Positions 1 to 13,051 of a stretch of 64,000 nucleotides of DNA are shown here, in pieces. Every line of letters starts with the position of its first letter. Positions within the stretch are counted from its first letter, which is position 1. Location of the stretch: assembly GCF_000003855.2 (NCBI RefSeq), contig NW_003101666.1, positions 31,934 through 95,933 of the forward strand, written 5' to 3'. The notes beneath the pieces are model-generated. The model worked only from the letters and a program-made list of their open reading frames with translations, made no database searches and was not told where the DNA came from. The position numbers were made by a program, and so were the translations under genes. The stretch is from Blastomyces gilchristii SLH14081 (Eukaryota > Ascomycota > Eurotiomycetes > Onygenales > Ajellomycetaceae).

Positions 1-899
1 GATGATGACTTCAGTATATAGAAGAAGATTATATCAGTCATCTTATAAATAATTACAGAACTTATAAAGATAATTCTTCACTATCTGAATTATTCACTCT
101 GATACATCATCAGTCTCAGAGTGATAGACAGTTAATAAATAATATATAATCTTGAGAACTTGACAGATTCTTGTTCAGAGAGTACTTATAAATTAACAGT
201 CTCAATCTGATACTATAGATCTCAGTAATTCATACATCTGATAAAACAGACTCTGTAGAAAGACTTCAGTAACTTTTTCAGTATCTATTTTATTACAAGA
301 TTTCAATATTACATCTTTACTCAATCAGTCAATGATGATCAGAATGTTCTTATAATTCTTACTCTTAGAGAGATTGACAGTGAAGTTAATTATCACATCT
401 CATCAGATTCTATCAGAGATATTGAGTAGTTTTAGTAGATTCTTTCTATAGTTCTTTTATAAGATGATAGAGAAATAACAGTTACAGTTTCAGACAAAGC
501 ATTTAATACTGTTTAATATCTTCAGTTAATAGAATTCTTGAGAGATCATTCAGTACAGTTGTTTGCAACTTAGATGTTCAGTCATACATGAATTATGTAT
601 CTCTTGCATTATTCAGATATGTAAGAGTTCAGAGTGAGAGACTCAGTATCATTTGCAGAATCACAGAGTGTTATTATTATCAATTAAGTATTCTGAGATG
701 TCAGTTCTTATATGTAATTCTGAAAGAAATCAGAATGCTTCTTGATATACTACTTCAGTGAGCACTTGAAGAAGTTCATCAGCTTGAGCTGTTATATATC
801 ACAATTTATTCAGTGTTAGTTCAGAGAAAGTTGAGATATCAGTAACAGTTCATAGAGAGAATGTTCTAATCAGAGAAATATGTATAGTGCTATAAGTAA

Positions 900-2250
900 T
901 CTCATCATGATCAACTAGTATCTTCAGATTCAAGAGCTGATGTTCTCAGTTTATTCAGTAAGTGTCTGCTATATCAAATAGCATATCTTACTCTTATTGC
1001 AAGAGAGCATCTGTTATCAAGTTCTGACTATCAGAATAATAGTGTATTATAAAATGAAAGTAGCTCAAGAACTCAGATTATTGCATCTGTTATTCAGTAA
1101 GTTTGCAGATGATTATAAAGTACTTGAGATTCTTATAATGTATGATTATTTCAAATTTGAAGACACTTCAGAGTTCAGAGTCTCATTCTTCTAGACAGTA
1201 TATAATTGTGAGAAGTTTCTTATCATAGATTTCATAATTGCATTCAGCAGAACTCAGTTTCTTAGACATGAAGATGTATGATTATAAGACATCTTTATTA
1301 TCATATTACAATATAGCTTCTTCTGTGACATAGTCAGAGAAATTAACTTCAACAACTGTCTTATAATTCAGATTAAATATTATCAGTAGAGAGATATTAA
1401 TAAACATCTTCTTCATCTGTGTAAATGCAGCTTCAGTGTTCACTGATTACTGAAATACTAAGTTCTTTTTGATAAGTTCTATGAGTGATCTTATGATATC
1501 TGAGAAGTTTCATATAAATCACTGATAGAAGTTAGTAAATTCAATGAAGCTTTGTACATTCTTCACAGTATGTGAAGCTTTTCATTCAAGAATGATAAAG
1601 ATTTTCTTAGAATTCATTTAAATTCTCTTATCAGCTTCTATGATAAAACCTAGATACTTTGTACTCTTAACTTCAAAATTACATTTGTCAATGTCTATTG
1701 ATAGTTCTGTTTCTCATAATTATTATAATACTCTTCACATGTGTTCTTGATATTCTTTCCTGAACTCATCAGTGAAGATGAGAATGTCATTAAGATAAGT
1801 GAATATGAATTTATCAAGAAAATCTCAGAGTGCTTAGTTAATATATATCTGAAATATGCTGAGAATGTTAGTCAGTCTGAAGAGTGTAACTACTCATTCA
1901 AAGAGATCATATTTTATTCAAAATGCTGTAAGTCACTTATCTTCTTCAGTGATATGAATCTTATGAAACACAGTAATGACATCTAGCTTTGTAAATCATT
2001 GAGCTTGTTCAATACAAGCTAGAATTTCATTAATAAGAGATAAAGAATAGTGATCTTTCTTTGTTAATCTGTTCAATTCTCAATAGTTCACACAGAATCA
2101 GAGTTCTTCATCTAATTTCTTTGCAAAGAGAATAGAAGCTGCAGCAGAAGAGTTACTAATATATATGAATTCTTTATTCAACAGATTATTGAGTGTCTTT
2201 TGAAGAAGAAAAAGTTCATCTTGAGACATGTTATAAAAAAGGCCTCATGA
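900..2250 (-). pseudogene. Decayed Gypsy reverse transcriptase and RNase H (family 1)
   Basis: On the minus strand, about 2190-1620 reads as a Ty3/Gypsy reverse transcriptase: a LNRLTKKDHYSLSLINEI stretch (fingers/palm), the TEEDK loop, and the catalytic box read as TYLNDILIF, where the family has YLDD or YVDD. The first catalytic Asp is Asn, which fits a C-to-T change on the opposite strand. About 1260-900 reads as RNase H, ending in a recognisable SQNLITDAL tail. Trp positions of the family read TGA. Integrase sequence would continue toward base 1 but is too eroded to delimit. Confidence 0.85.
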
Positions 2251-4417
2251 TAATTCAGAGTCTTTGTTATTCTTCTTTTTTAACTTGATGCTATGATTCA
2301 CTTCTAAACCTTATAAAAGAGGTAGATTTGTAGCATTATTATCTTATCAGAAGATATCTAGATATTCATGATATTATTGAGAGAGTTTTGTATAAGAATC
2401 TGTTATTGTAACATGAGATAACTTTTCTAGAGTCTTCTTAATATCAGTCAGACTGTCAGAGTAGATTGCTACATAATTCTGCTGTCAGTAATCTTGTCAG
2501 TGATTCTATCAGTGACTTCTTTTTCAGAGCATTTCATAAGCATTGACAGAGATCTGTGTCAGGTTCATAGTCTTGTGAATATCATTCTCATGAATTCTAT
2601 CATTATTAGAGAATATGAAGCTTCTATTTTAAGCATTCAATAAGATGCCTTGTTCAGATAGTCAGACAAGTTCTAACATAAGATTATAATCAAGATTATC
2701 AACTTCATATGAATAGACATCTTCATGTTAATATTCTCTAACATCTATGTTTATCTTCATTATATAATAAGTGTAAATGTCTTTTGAGTCATCAAATTCT
2801 GTGAGAAGTCAGAGTTTTGATAAAGAGATATGCTGAAGATTATAACATCTTACAACTGAAGATTTAATCATTGCATAATAACATAGACTGCTGTCTATCA
2901 TGGCTTTTATATTATACATGTTATTGATCACAGTAAATATAAGAATTACATTTATTATCATTTTCTCTTTAAATTATTGTCATCTGACCTCTTCAAGCTT
3001 CTGTTTACAAATTTGAACAGAAGCTAATCTTTTTCTTGTTTCATCAGAATGTTCTCATAGTTATCTTTCAAATCTTTTTTCAGTGCAATCTGATTGACAT
3101 GAACTGTCAGTGTTGATCTTTCTTTTAAATGAGAAGATATATAGACTGATCAGCAGTTGAAAGTAATATGATCTGATCAGTTACAATTGATGCACACTTC
3201 TCATTAATATCAATCAGTGACTTCAGAAGCAATCCCAGAGACTCAGAAATTTATTTAAGTGATGAAGACTCTTGTTTGTGTATAGATATTTAAGTTCACT
3301 CAATTCATGACATCTGCATTGTCATTCTTCAGTGCAGATGTATGAGTAGCTGAGATGTAATATCTTCTGTCACTGTTTTGTATACTCTTCAGCTTGATCA
3401 GACAGTCATTCAATCTTTAAAGTTATATACAGAAGTCTTCATAAGTTGAGTCTTCATCTACACTTATAAGAGCTTATAAGAGTTTGAAAGTTAATATCTT
3501 CTTGAGCATACTAATCTTTATTTAATTCTTTTAAGATTGATCATCTGCTTCTAAAATCTTGATGTTGAAATCAGAGATAAATGTTGTGAGAGAAGTGTTT
3601 CTCTGTCAGATACTTTGTAATCAATCTAATACTTTCTGTTGCATAACAGTGTCTTGAAACAGAATATCAAGATATTTGATGATATTGTCAGATATTTGCA
3701 ACACTGATTCACATACTTTTATTCATGAATGAAACTTCTATTTCACACAATTCTTCAATTATTCATTGATATATCAATCTTGATTAATTAATAAACTTAT
3801 GACATCTTCATCTACACTTAGTTTTGTAAGCATTTCCAACCTTTATGATGAGTAGAGAGTGAGATCAGAAGTATTAAAATATACAGAAGTATCTAAGCAT
3901 TCTTTCAGCACTTGTATTGTATTCAATTCTGTCAGTGTTGAAATTGTCTGTGCAGAGATTTCTTGTTAAGATAATCATTGAATCTCTTCATATTAATGTT
4001 ATTAAGTTGCATGCATATCAGCTATTTATTGTTGTTGTAATTTCAACATTGCTCAGAGTCACTGTGATACTGCATCTTTACTCATATTTAAGAGTTCTCT
4101 CATGTTATTGATAGGCATAGCTATATTGTTCATCAGATGTGTGATAACTGTGAAATCAGAAGAAGTGTAATTGTATGAATATCTCATACATCTGTGTCAG
4201 AACTCTCAGGTCTTTCACTGACATTCTCTTTGTAAGATCTTATTCTCTTTATAAGATCTTATTACAAGGCCAGAGTGACTGATAAGTAAGCTTCTATTTA
4301 GAGACTTAGTGTTTACTTAACTGATTATTCATTTCTCTATTTCTTACACATTGTTACACACTTGAATATCTCAGTGAGTAATTATTTCTAATAAGGAGAT
4401 AATGAATGTTTTTCAAG

Positions 4418-4706
4418 TGTAAAAGATCTACACTAAATAGATCAGTATAATATATAGATCTTATAATACAAGAGTGAAAAATGTTAGAGAAGAAAAGAAA
4501 GAGAAAGTGTGAGAATTGATGATCAGAGTGAATATTTATACATGTATGCAGTGAAGCTTCGGGGTGGAAGAATAGAAATTTCATGGGTTTTTCAGCCAAG
4601 GACCGAAGATCGGAGCTTTTTAACGGACCGAGAATCAGAGCTTTCAGCGGAATCTATGAAGTGTAATGGAATAGTCTATATAATTGATCGGGCGCAGCCC
4701 GTCACA
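4418..4706 (-). repeat. 5' LTR of Gypsy family 1, copy 1
   Basis: The sequence starts TG and ends CA and aligns along its length with the LTRs at 36722-37003 and 47939-48220. It is 289 bp against 282 bp in the others; most of the difference lies in a segment around 4600-4640. The half toward 4706 keeps many CpG sites (for example around 4560-4705) that are lost in the copy at 36722-37003, so this end is much less mutated than the element's interior. Confidence 0.9.
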
Positions 4707-6655
4707 AAGAAGTTCAAAGTTAAATTCTTCATTACCAAGTTAGCTGAAGCTTAAGAGATTGCAGAATAGTCTCAGTATATAGCAGATATTAATAAGATTA
4801 AGTTTCATTTCATTGATATAAACACAAGCTTCTCTTACATCTGTAAAAGTAATCAACTCACTGTTTATTTCTTCTGCAGAATTGAGATCTTTCTTATTAA
4901 TTAAAGTGTATATGTATTTAAACACACTCTTATCAGATGATATGATGTAGAAGACTGCAGTGTCTAGATATTATAGAGAGTCTCTACAGATTATTAACAG
5001 AGTCTTTTCATTTATTACAGACAGGTATTTTACAGTCTCTGCAAAGCTGTCATTTATCACTTTTTTCTCAGAGACTATGTGCTTTTATGCATCATATTCA
5101 ATGTCAGAGTAATTGATATTTTGTCATTTCTGTGATTGAGTCTTTCAATTCTTGTAGTAGCAGACTGTCTCAGTATAGTCTCAGTAACTGCAGTATTTAC
5201 ATTTGAGATCTGAGTTAAATATGCTTTCTTATTAAATATAGAGAGTGTTTTCTCTTCAATTATCTGTAGACTGCTGTTTCTTAGACTTTTCAGTATTCTT
5301 ATTCTTTTCAGCTTCTTTCATCAATATTCTCTTTTTATAGTCACTTAATCTGATGACTGTCTTGTAGCAGATAAGATCATCAATAAGATTATCAAGATTA
5401 ATTTCAGAAACAGATGTCTTTGAAATTTCTTAATATAGATTCTTAAGATAGGTTTGAATAAATATTTATATATAAGTCTTCAAATTATGTATAAATCATT
5501 GAGTGAGAAAGTCTTTGAATATTAATCAGTTATATGTATTAATTTCATTTATTATCACTCATCAGTGCCTTATATATAGTGTGATATTATTATTATAATC
5601 AGTGATTATTATAGTAATAACTTTATTATATAATTTAAATTGAAGATCTGCTTAATACATCTGATATTTTAATTCAACTGTCTATTATAATGCAGCAGAT
5701 CATCTTATCTTAGTAATACTATAATTATTAACTTAGTTTAGTTTTGATTGAATAAGTGTCTGTAACTCTATTTTTATTGAGTTTTATATACACTCTTATA
5801 ATCAGCTTTCTTTATATTATCAGATCTTCAAATCATTGTTCATAAGTTAAGTATCAGAGAAAAGCTCTTTATCTGCAAGAATATGAGACACATCAATTAA
5901 AACTGCTTTTAATTTAATTTTACAGTGTTAAATATTATAGTCTTTCAGCTCTGAGAGTTTTATAATAATTTTCATTTCAATATAACTGTAGTTATTCTTA
6001 AATTTATAAAACTTATCTGTTTCAGTAACTGAGTTCATGACTGTGTTAAGATTGAAATTTATTCTCTTCTTCTGTAATTATTACTCACAGGTGATTTTTA
6101 CTATGTTAACTTCTAGAAACTCTGTCTCTTGTAAATAAGTAAAGTATATTATTATTTCAGTAATCTTATCAGCAGAGCTATCTTGATTGAGACTATCTTG
6201 ATTCAAACTATCTTGAATAAGTGTAAAGTATTCTGTTAAAAGAAGATCTTCTTCTCTTCTTAAACTATTATAATCTATATTTATTTTGATTTGAACTTTC
6301 TGAGCTGTCTGAGATAGTAATTACAGCTCAAGTAGCTCTTGTTTAGAGATATTATATGTATATATTGACTGTGTTGAATATCTTCTATTCATGTGAAAAT
6401 GCAGAGATTGCTTATGAACTTGTTATAGAAGTTCATAGTAAGTTAACTGATTTTAAAATTAACAGAGTTCTTTTTAATTTGTGATAAGCAGCTGCAGAAT
6501 CACTAATACAGCATTTCAGAATTGTAATTAATAAGTCTTCAATTTAAAAGTATGAAGTGTAAGAATATAGCAAATTAGAGCAGATTCTTATATGCAAAAG
6601 AGACATAATCTGATAAAGATAATATAATGTAGTAGTTGGTTAATTATCAAGATCT
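4707..6655 (-). mobile_element. Ty1/Copia relic: gag zinc knuckle and protease start
   Basis: Minus-strand translation from about 5300 to 4710 gives a gag zinc-knuckle-like stretch (KCKYCSY, then Tyr/Cys positions), followed by a Copia-type protease region: a YLDTAVFYIISSDKSVFKY segment (the D-T/S-G/A active-site region) and a VYINEMKLNLINICYILRL segment typical of the end of the Copia protease domain. The frame is cut at 4706 by the LTR of Gypsy copy 1, so integrase and reverse transcriptase would lie left of the window. Sequence from 5300 to 6650 is the expected gag region, but it is too AT-rich to read residue by residue. In-frame stops make it non-functional. Confidence 0.75.
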
Positions 6656-6850
6656 ATCTATTGTGCGGCCTTTTATGTGTATGATAGGCGTTCGCCAAGC
6701 GATTGGCGAACACCTCACTTATGCGGAAGCTGTCACATCTCTGGCCGCGCCAAGGCCCCGCTGCGGTTCCGCACGGCTCATTGCTTCCTGCGGATGATTT
6801 CATTCATTCTGCAGACTGTTCAAACCAGTTTCCAATCACTCTATGACATC
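6656..6850. other. GC-rich, CpG-bearing patch in the AT-rich block, possible Copia LTR terminus
   Basis: This roughly 190-bp patch keeps many CpG sites while both flanks have almost none. It contains an inverted repeat, TTCGCCAA gcga TTGGCGAA (about 6689-6708), able to form a tight hairpin. It lies just outside the gag end of the Copia relic, where its 5' LTR should be, and begins TGTGCGGCC on the plus strand, so a mostly unmutated LTR end is the simplest reading. A 61-codon open frame runs through it on the plus strand but has no recognisable family. A fragment of another repeat is possible. Confidence 0.5.
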
Positions 6851-9089
6851 ATTCAGATATAATATAGAAAGATCTGATTGATGAGTATAAGAACCTCACT
6901 TCTATATGAGGTCAGCAGATTACTTTTTCATGACAGTGAGACACTGCTGAGATATTACTCTGACTATTCTCACTTATAGAATAGAAGAAGAGTATTCATT
7001 CATTATCTATATAGATTAGCTAGATGCTGACTCTTAATAAAAGAAGTCAGTAATTCATTTTTCTTCTACAGAAATAGATATAAGAGTGACTATATTTCTC
7101 ATACAATCTTCTTAGTATACTAAGTATTATATCTGTGATATTCTTGTAATAACTCTATAACTCATAAGCTCACTATTTAAGTAAGATAGTTAAGCTCACT
7201 TATACAGCTTCTTAAACAACTATCTCTATATAATATCACTGACTAGTCACTACTTCAGTTTCATTATATTATAATTCAAATCACTTAATTTGATTATAAG
7301 TTTGAATCAGTCAAGCTCTATTAATAAGCTGATAATCTCACATACTTATACTGAGACTAATCTAATCTTACTCTCTGAGAGAAACTTCACACTATCTTCT
7401 AGAGTGTGTATATCTCTATTTTAACAGAAATTCAAGATTTCTGAATCTGCTGTATATTTTAATATAATCTCTTTAATCACTCTGTTATCACTGCAGTCTC
7501 TACACATCTACATCTATTATAAAGATAGAGAAATTAAGATTAAAGATTCTTCAAATTATAAGAGAAATATATTATCTGAATTTCACAACTTTATCTATAT
7601 TCTTGAACAGAAATTCTATCTTAACTTAAGTCAGTTTAATACTTATAATATATAAGTAATATATATTATTAACCTTCTTGAAGACATCTCTATAATTACT
7701 TAAGTTATTAAGAAAAGAGAGCTTGAGTATATTAATACTCTTATAACTTAGAAAGAATTTAAAGACTTTCTACTAAATCAGATTAAAGATTACTGTAATC
7801 ACAGCTTTACAGCAGTATAGTAGTTTAACTTATTATATTAATAAGATAATAAGAATTCTTTCAATTTCAATACAAGATTTGAAGAGTATTGAGAGAAATT
7901 AACTGATAATTTAAATTAATTAAAGATACAGCTTTATCTTACAAAACTGACTGATAAGATACAGACAATAATATCACAGTATCAGAGTTTATTAATCAAT
8001 TATATTAAGCTTATTAACTTAGCTTTTCAGATCTCTATAAATAATTAATACTCTGAGAAAAAGATTAATAAGATCTCTTCTAAGTAATTAATAATGAGAT
8101 CTAAACAGCACTGTAATAACTTCAGTATGAAGAATATAAAGAAGAATTTCAAGTATTCTGATTCTTCACTCACTGTAAAGAAATGTTAAAAAAGATTTAA
8201 TAAAGATCTCTGCTTTAACTGCAGAGCTGATAATTACTATACTAGTAATTATAAAAAGCTGAAGAAGAGAAGAAACTGAGAAGATATCTTTTTAAAGTTA
8301 ACTTCTCTTCTGATAAATGTATTCATAGAAGACAAAGAAGAGAAAGAAATGAATAATTAATAATTCTTATATCTCTGAGTTTATATTATAATCACAATGA
8401 CTACTCTGAATAAAGAGATATTAGTAAGATATCTACTCAACTCTGAAGTAAATATCAACTTCATATTCTATCTCTTTTCTTTAATAAAGAATTGAAAGAA
8501 GATAGATCTGTCAGATTATATGAAATTTACTAATAAAATAAAATATCACTGTTTTAATATAATTTAAGTGAAGTATATAATCACAGACTTAAAAGAAATC
8601 TTTAAGAAGAGTAGTCTACTTCTCTACACTGTTAATATTATAGATAAGAACATTATTCTAGATCTCTTATAATTGAGAGAAAACAATTCTCTCATTAACT
8701 AAGTTACTCAGATATGATAGTACTGTCTCACTGATGAAGAGACAGTAATAGAGAAATCTGAAGAGTTTTATCAGAAGAATCTTAAGAAAAAGATAGAGTT
8801 AATATACTGTATAATAGATAACTGAGACTTAAGAATAAATGAAGAAGTTATTACTCTTACTATAAGATTAACAGCAGTATTCATTATTAAAGATGAATAA
8901 ATATAATATCTCTTTATAGATTATAAGAATATCTTTTTAAAAAGAGAAGCAGCAAAGTTTTCTGATATCAAGATATAATATAAGATTCATCTTAAAGATG
9001 ATACAACAGTGTTATACAGATCTCTTTATAACTTATCAGTAAAGAAATTGAATATTCTGTATAAATATCTTGAGAAAGCACAATCAAAG

Positions 9090-9900
9090 AACTGAATACA
9101 CTTATTAAAGAGTTTGACAGAGACATTTATTCTATTTATACTTAAGAAGAATAATAGACTATATCTATATATAGACTACAGAAATCTCAATAAGATGACA
9201 GTTAAGAATTACTATTTAGTACTATTAATTAATGAGATGATTAATCAATTATCTAATGTAAAGATATTCTCAAAGATTAATATACAGAATATCTATTATA
9301 GAATCAGAGTTAATGAAGATGATATTTGAAAAACAGCTTTTTATATTAAGTATAGTAATTTTGAATATCTTGTTTTATCTTTTAATCTTTATAATACTTC
9401 AATCATCTTTCAGATCTATATAAATGAGATACTGCAGAGTCTTGTTAACATCTTCTATATAGTATACTTAGATAATATTCTAATCTTCTTGAAAACAGAG
9501 AAAGAACATGATATTCATGTTTAAGAAGTATTGAATTGCTTAAGACAGTATTAACTCTATATAAACACTGAAAAATGCTCATTCTACATACAGAAGATTG
9601 ATTTCTTAGATTATATTATTAAAATTAATAACATTTCAATGAACAGAAGCTGAATCTCTGTTATTAAGAACTGATCAGCACTGTAAATATATCATGAGAT
9701 ACAGATATTTCTAGAATTTATGAATTTCTATAGATAATTCATCTATATATATTCACAGATTACTGTCTCTCTTACAGATCTGTTAAAGAGAAGTGTTAAA
9801 GACAGAAAAATGAGATTATTTATTCTTATTCAAGACACTGTGAGAGTATTTGCAGAATTGAAACAAGCTTTTCCAGATATTATAATACTGAATCATTTTA
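9090..9900 (+). pseudogene. Decayed Gypsy reverse transcriptase (family 3)
   Basis: An open stretch at 9114-9329 carries the conserved LYIDYRNLNKMTVKNYY and YRIRVNEDDI segments of Ty3/Gypsy reverse transcriptase. The next codon is TGA where the family has Trp, and the frame then continues through a catalytic box read as VYLDNILIF, where YLDD or YVDD is expected; the second Asp is Asn. The connection and RNase H start follow to about 9900. Several further TGA or TAA codons fall at expected Trp, Arg or Gln positions. Confidence 0.9.
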
Positions 9901-10829
9901 ATTCTAACTTACTCAGTCAGTGTGAGACTGATATATCTGAGAATGAAGTCTGTGAAATCTTTTCACAGTTGACACTGAAGATCTTTCAATATTAAAAGAA
10001 TTAAAAGATAATAATTCTCAGAGATACAGATAATGAAATATCTGTAATAGAAGATTTTTTCACAGAGTCTATAAGATACTATAAATGAAGATCAGTGATC
10101 TTCTTCTTTAAGAAGTTATTACTTATACAGAGAAGATATAATACTTATAATTAGAAGATATTAGTAATTATTAAATTCTTTAAGATTTGATAATATTATC
10201 TTCAGAGTAATAAGTATTCAGTACAAGTTCTCATTAATTATATAAATCTATATTACTTCTTGATAATAAAGAGCTTGATAGAATGTTAAGTCAGATAAGT
10301 GAAGCTGCTTTCAGAGTATGATTTCTATATTTAATACTATTCAGACCAGCTTAATCTCACTAATATACTATCTAAACAGTCTGATTATAATATCATTGAT
10401 AAGAAGAAGAATTCTATAAAAGAATCTCTGTTATCACTGCAGAAGAAGCTGACTGTAGAGAATTGAGATTCTCTGAAGCTTAGAAACAGTGCTGATAAGA
10501 TAGCTGCATGACTTAGTATAGAAGATGAAAGAAATCTCAGATCTCTGCAGAGAACTAACACTGAAGATTATTAGCTTCTCATATTATATCTTACTATTAT
10601 TGAATTGATAAAGAATGAAACAGTCTATAATCTTTTAATCTGACTACTTTTAGAATTTATTAATAAGTTACAGCAGAGAGATGTCTCTACTATAGCTTAA
10701 ATTCAGAAGTTGAAGAAGAAAGAATTTGATTTAAACTTGAAAGAGACAGACTCTGAGTGAGACAGTGTTACTAAGAAATCAAGTCACTGATAACTAAAAG
10801 AATATGAACTTTTACTACTAAATAATTCA

Positions 10830-11700
10830 GTCTTCATCTCTCATAGCAGAACAGTATATTAGAAGTTATTAAGAATTCATTATAATAATTCTTATACTGA
10901 GTACTTCAGATTAGAGACAACTGAAGAGCTTCTAAAATATAAATATATTTAAAACAAGCTTCAAACAGATGTTAAAGAGTATATTAAGACTTATAATATC
11001 TGTTAAAAAATAAAGATTCTGTGATATAAGTAATATAGTAAGTTAATATCACTGTCTCTTTCAAAGAGCTTATAATAGAATCTATCAATGAATTTCATAG
11101 TTAATCTGCTGAAGTCAACAAGAGTTAAAGAATATGACTTAATTTTGATTATTATTAACTGTTTCACAAAGATGATTAAATATATTTCTACTTATAAAAA
11201 GATTAAAGTCTCTGAATTGACTGATCTATTTTTAGATATTATTATTCATGATTACAGTGCTCTGAAATTGTTGATAACAGATCAAGAATCTCTCTTTATC
11301 AGTAAATACTTATCAGCTTTTTACTATTATCTTATAATAAGACATCTTCTCAGTATTTTATTTTATTCACAGACAGATAATCAGACTGAATATCAGAATC
11401 AGACATTGAAACAGCATCTTCAAGTATTTTATTTATATTATCAGAATGATTGACTTAAGCATCTTCTGATCATTAAATTTATATATAATAATATAAAGAA
11501 TGTGATCTTAAAAGTATCTTCTTTCTATACTTATTATGAATATAATTCCTCATTACTCAGTGACATTGTGAATAATATTTCTAAGAAAGAAATAGATAGT
11601 TAGAATATTAAACAGATACAGAGAACAGAGTATCTCTTAGTATCAGAAATAAAAGCTAGATTGAAACTTTTAAATAAAATTCATAAGAAGATAATGAAAA
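10830..11700 (+). pseudogene. Decayed Gypsy integrase (family 3)
   Basis: The open stretch 11088-11453 (121 codons) reads as the integrase catalytic core: a MNFIVNLLKS start, an ILIIINCFTKMIKYI segment with Asn at the first catalytic Asp position, LLITDQESLFISKY around the second catalytic Asp, and SQTDNQTEYQNQTLKQ, which holds the third acidic residue. It is preceded from about 10830 by the remains of the zinc-binding HHCC region. After 11453 the frame continues with stops into the C-terminal domain. The first catalytic residue has changed, so even a readthrough product should be inactive. Confidence 0.9.
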
Positions 11701-11999
11701 GTATTCACTACACTCAGAAGCAGCAGACAGAATAGTATAATTAAAAACATCTTTTAATAAAGTTCTTAATAGAGAATCAAGTACTACTTTCAGCAAAGAA
11801 TATCAAGATAATAAGATTATATAAGAAGCTTAGTAAGTGATGACTAGAATCTTTCTCAGTAATAAGAGTAATAAGTAAGCAGATATATAAGTTGAAATTA
11901 ATCTCAGAATTAAAATCAATTTATTCTGTTTTTCACATCTTCTATTTAAAGCTCTATAAGTAAGGTCTCAGAGTAGAGTCATCTTAACTGAATAATATT

Positions 12000-12170
12000 G
12001 AGATAGAGAATGATATCAAATATCTTATGAAGAAAATATTGAATAAGTAAATATATTACAGTAAGCTTCAATATCTTATTAAATAAAAAGATTATTTATT
12101 ATCAGATAATTTATAAAAATCACTTAAGCATTTGAAAAATGCTGAGAAAGAGATTATAAGCTATGAGATA
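12000..12170 (+). pseudogene. Decayed chromodomain at the end of Gypsy family 3 pol
   Basis: About 50 codons resemble the chromodomain of chromoviruses: KYLMKKILNK, then a stop, IYYSKLQYLIK, a stop where Trp is expected, and KDYLLSDNL with a stop where Trp-Glu is expected, ending LKHLKNAEKEI. In this family the chromodomain is thought to guide integration into heterochromatin, which fits the repeat-rich setting. Confidence 0.75.
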
Positions 12171-13051
12171 ACTAGTAGAGACTGCTCTATTACACATCAG
12201 AGATGTTAAGTAAGAAATACTACTTAAAACTTCTCATTTTTCTTAAAGAATTCTTTTAGAGATAATCTTACAGTGATAAGCTGATGTCTTGTGAACTCTA
12301 TAACACTCTTCTTTTATTTTCTTTTAAAGAGTTTTTTTTTAGAAGTTTAATAAGACTATATAAGTATAAAATTCCTGAAGCAGTTAGAGAAAAGAGATAT
12401 TTAAAATTAATAAAAGATTAATATTATCAATCTACAGACTGCTGCTATTCTAATAGAGCTACAGCCTGTAGAAAAAGTAAAAAGAAGAATCTCAGAGTCT
12501 ACTTATTAATAATAACACTCTTATTAAACTTATTCTTTACTGTTGAAGTTTTCAGTACTGATATCTTTATCTGTTATAAAGTTAGTACTACAGTATCACA
12601 GAAGAGCATGCTACAGAAGAGTATAAGAGATACATAAAGTATTAATTTATTAATTTATAAAGAATCTCAGTTATCTGCTTTAATTAAAGTAAGATTCTTT
12701 TCAATCAGTAATTAATCTCTGTAATACTTCTAACAGCAGTACTGACTAATCTCTTCTTAAGACTGATTATTCTGAGATCTTTTTTCATCTCAGAGATTCA
12801 CACTTTCATCATCTTTTACAGATAAGTAAGAGAGATCTTCTTAGTCTTGATAGAATTCATCAATACTTAAAGCTTTAAAATTCTTACTCTGTACTGCTTG
12901 AGCATCTGAGCTTCTTATCAGAACTGATATGATATCTTCTTATAAGATAATACTTATAAAGAGACAGAAGTCATTGTTACAGATATAACAGAAATAATAG
13001 AAGTAAGAGAAGAGATAGATATATAAAATCTCTTCTTTCTTCAACTACTTA

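Larger units (their letters stand above)
1..4706 (-). mobile_element. Ty3/Gypsy retrotransposon, family 1, copy 1 (3' end off the left edge)
   Basis: This is a heavily mutated Gypsy element lying on the minus strand. Its 5' LTR is at 4418-4706, and gag-like then pol-like sequence runs leftward to base 1. Base 1 corresponds to about 37694 of the second copy (36722-48220), so some 700 bp of internal sequence plus the 3' LTR should lie beyond the window. Conceptual translation shows reverse transcriptase and RNase H with many in-frame TGA codons where Trp or Arg is expected, so the copy is dead. It sits inside a Copia relic, whose protease frame stops at the LTR edge. The 5 bases after the LTR are aagaa; the matching left duplication would lie outside the window. 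Confidence 0.9.
6860..12250 (+). mobile_element. Ty3/Gypsy chromovirus relic, family 3
   Basis: Reading the plus strand through stop codons gives gag, protease, reverse transcriptase, RNase H, integrase and a chromodomain in the order of a chromovirus. The parts identified are a degraded zinc knuckle near 8203-8253 (CFNC followed by Tyr where His and Cys are expected), a protease-like YLLNSEVNINFI stretch near 8430, reverse transcriptase from about 9090, integrase from about 10830 and a chromodomain near 12015-12160. I could not define either LTR. The 5' LTR may lie in 6860-7400, and the 3' LTR may be in the assembly gap at 13777 or missing. Confidence 0.85.

Noticed and set aside
1741..1986. 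An 81-codon plus-strand frame in the first Gypsy copy
   Set aside because: It is antisense to the reverse transcriptase; the minus strand carries the conserved motifs.
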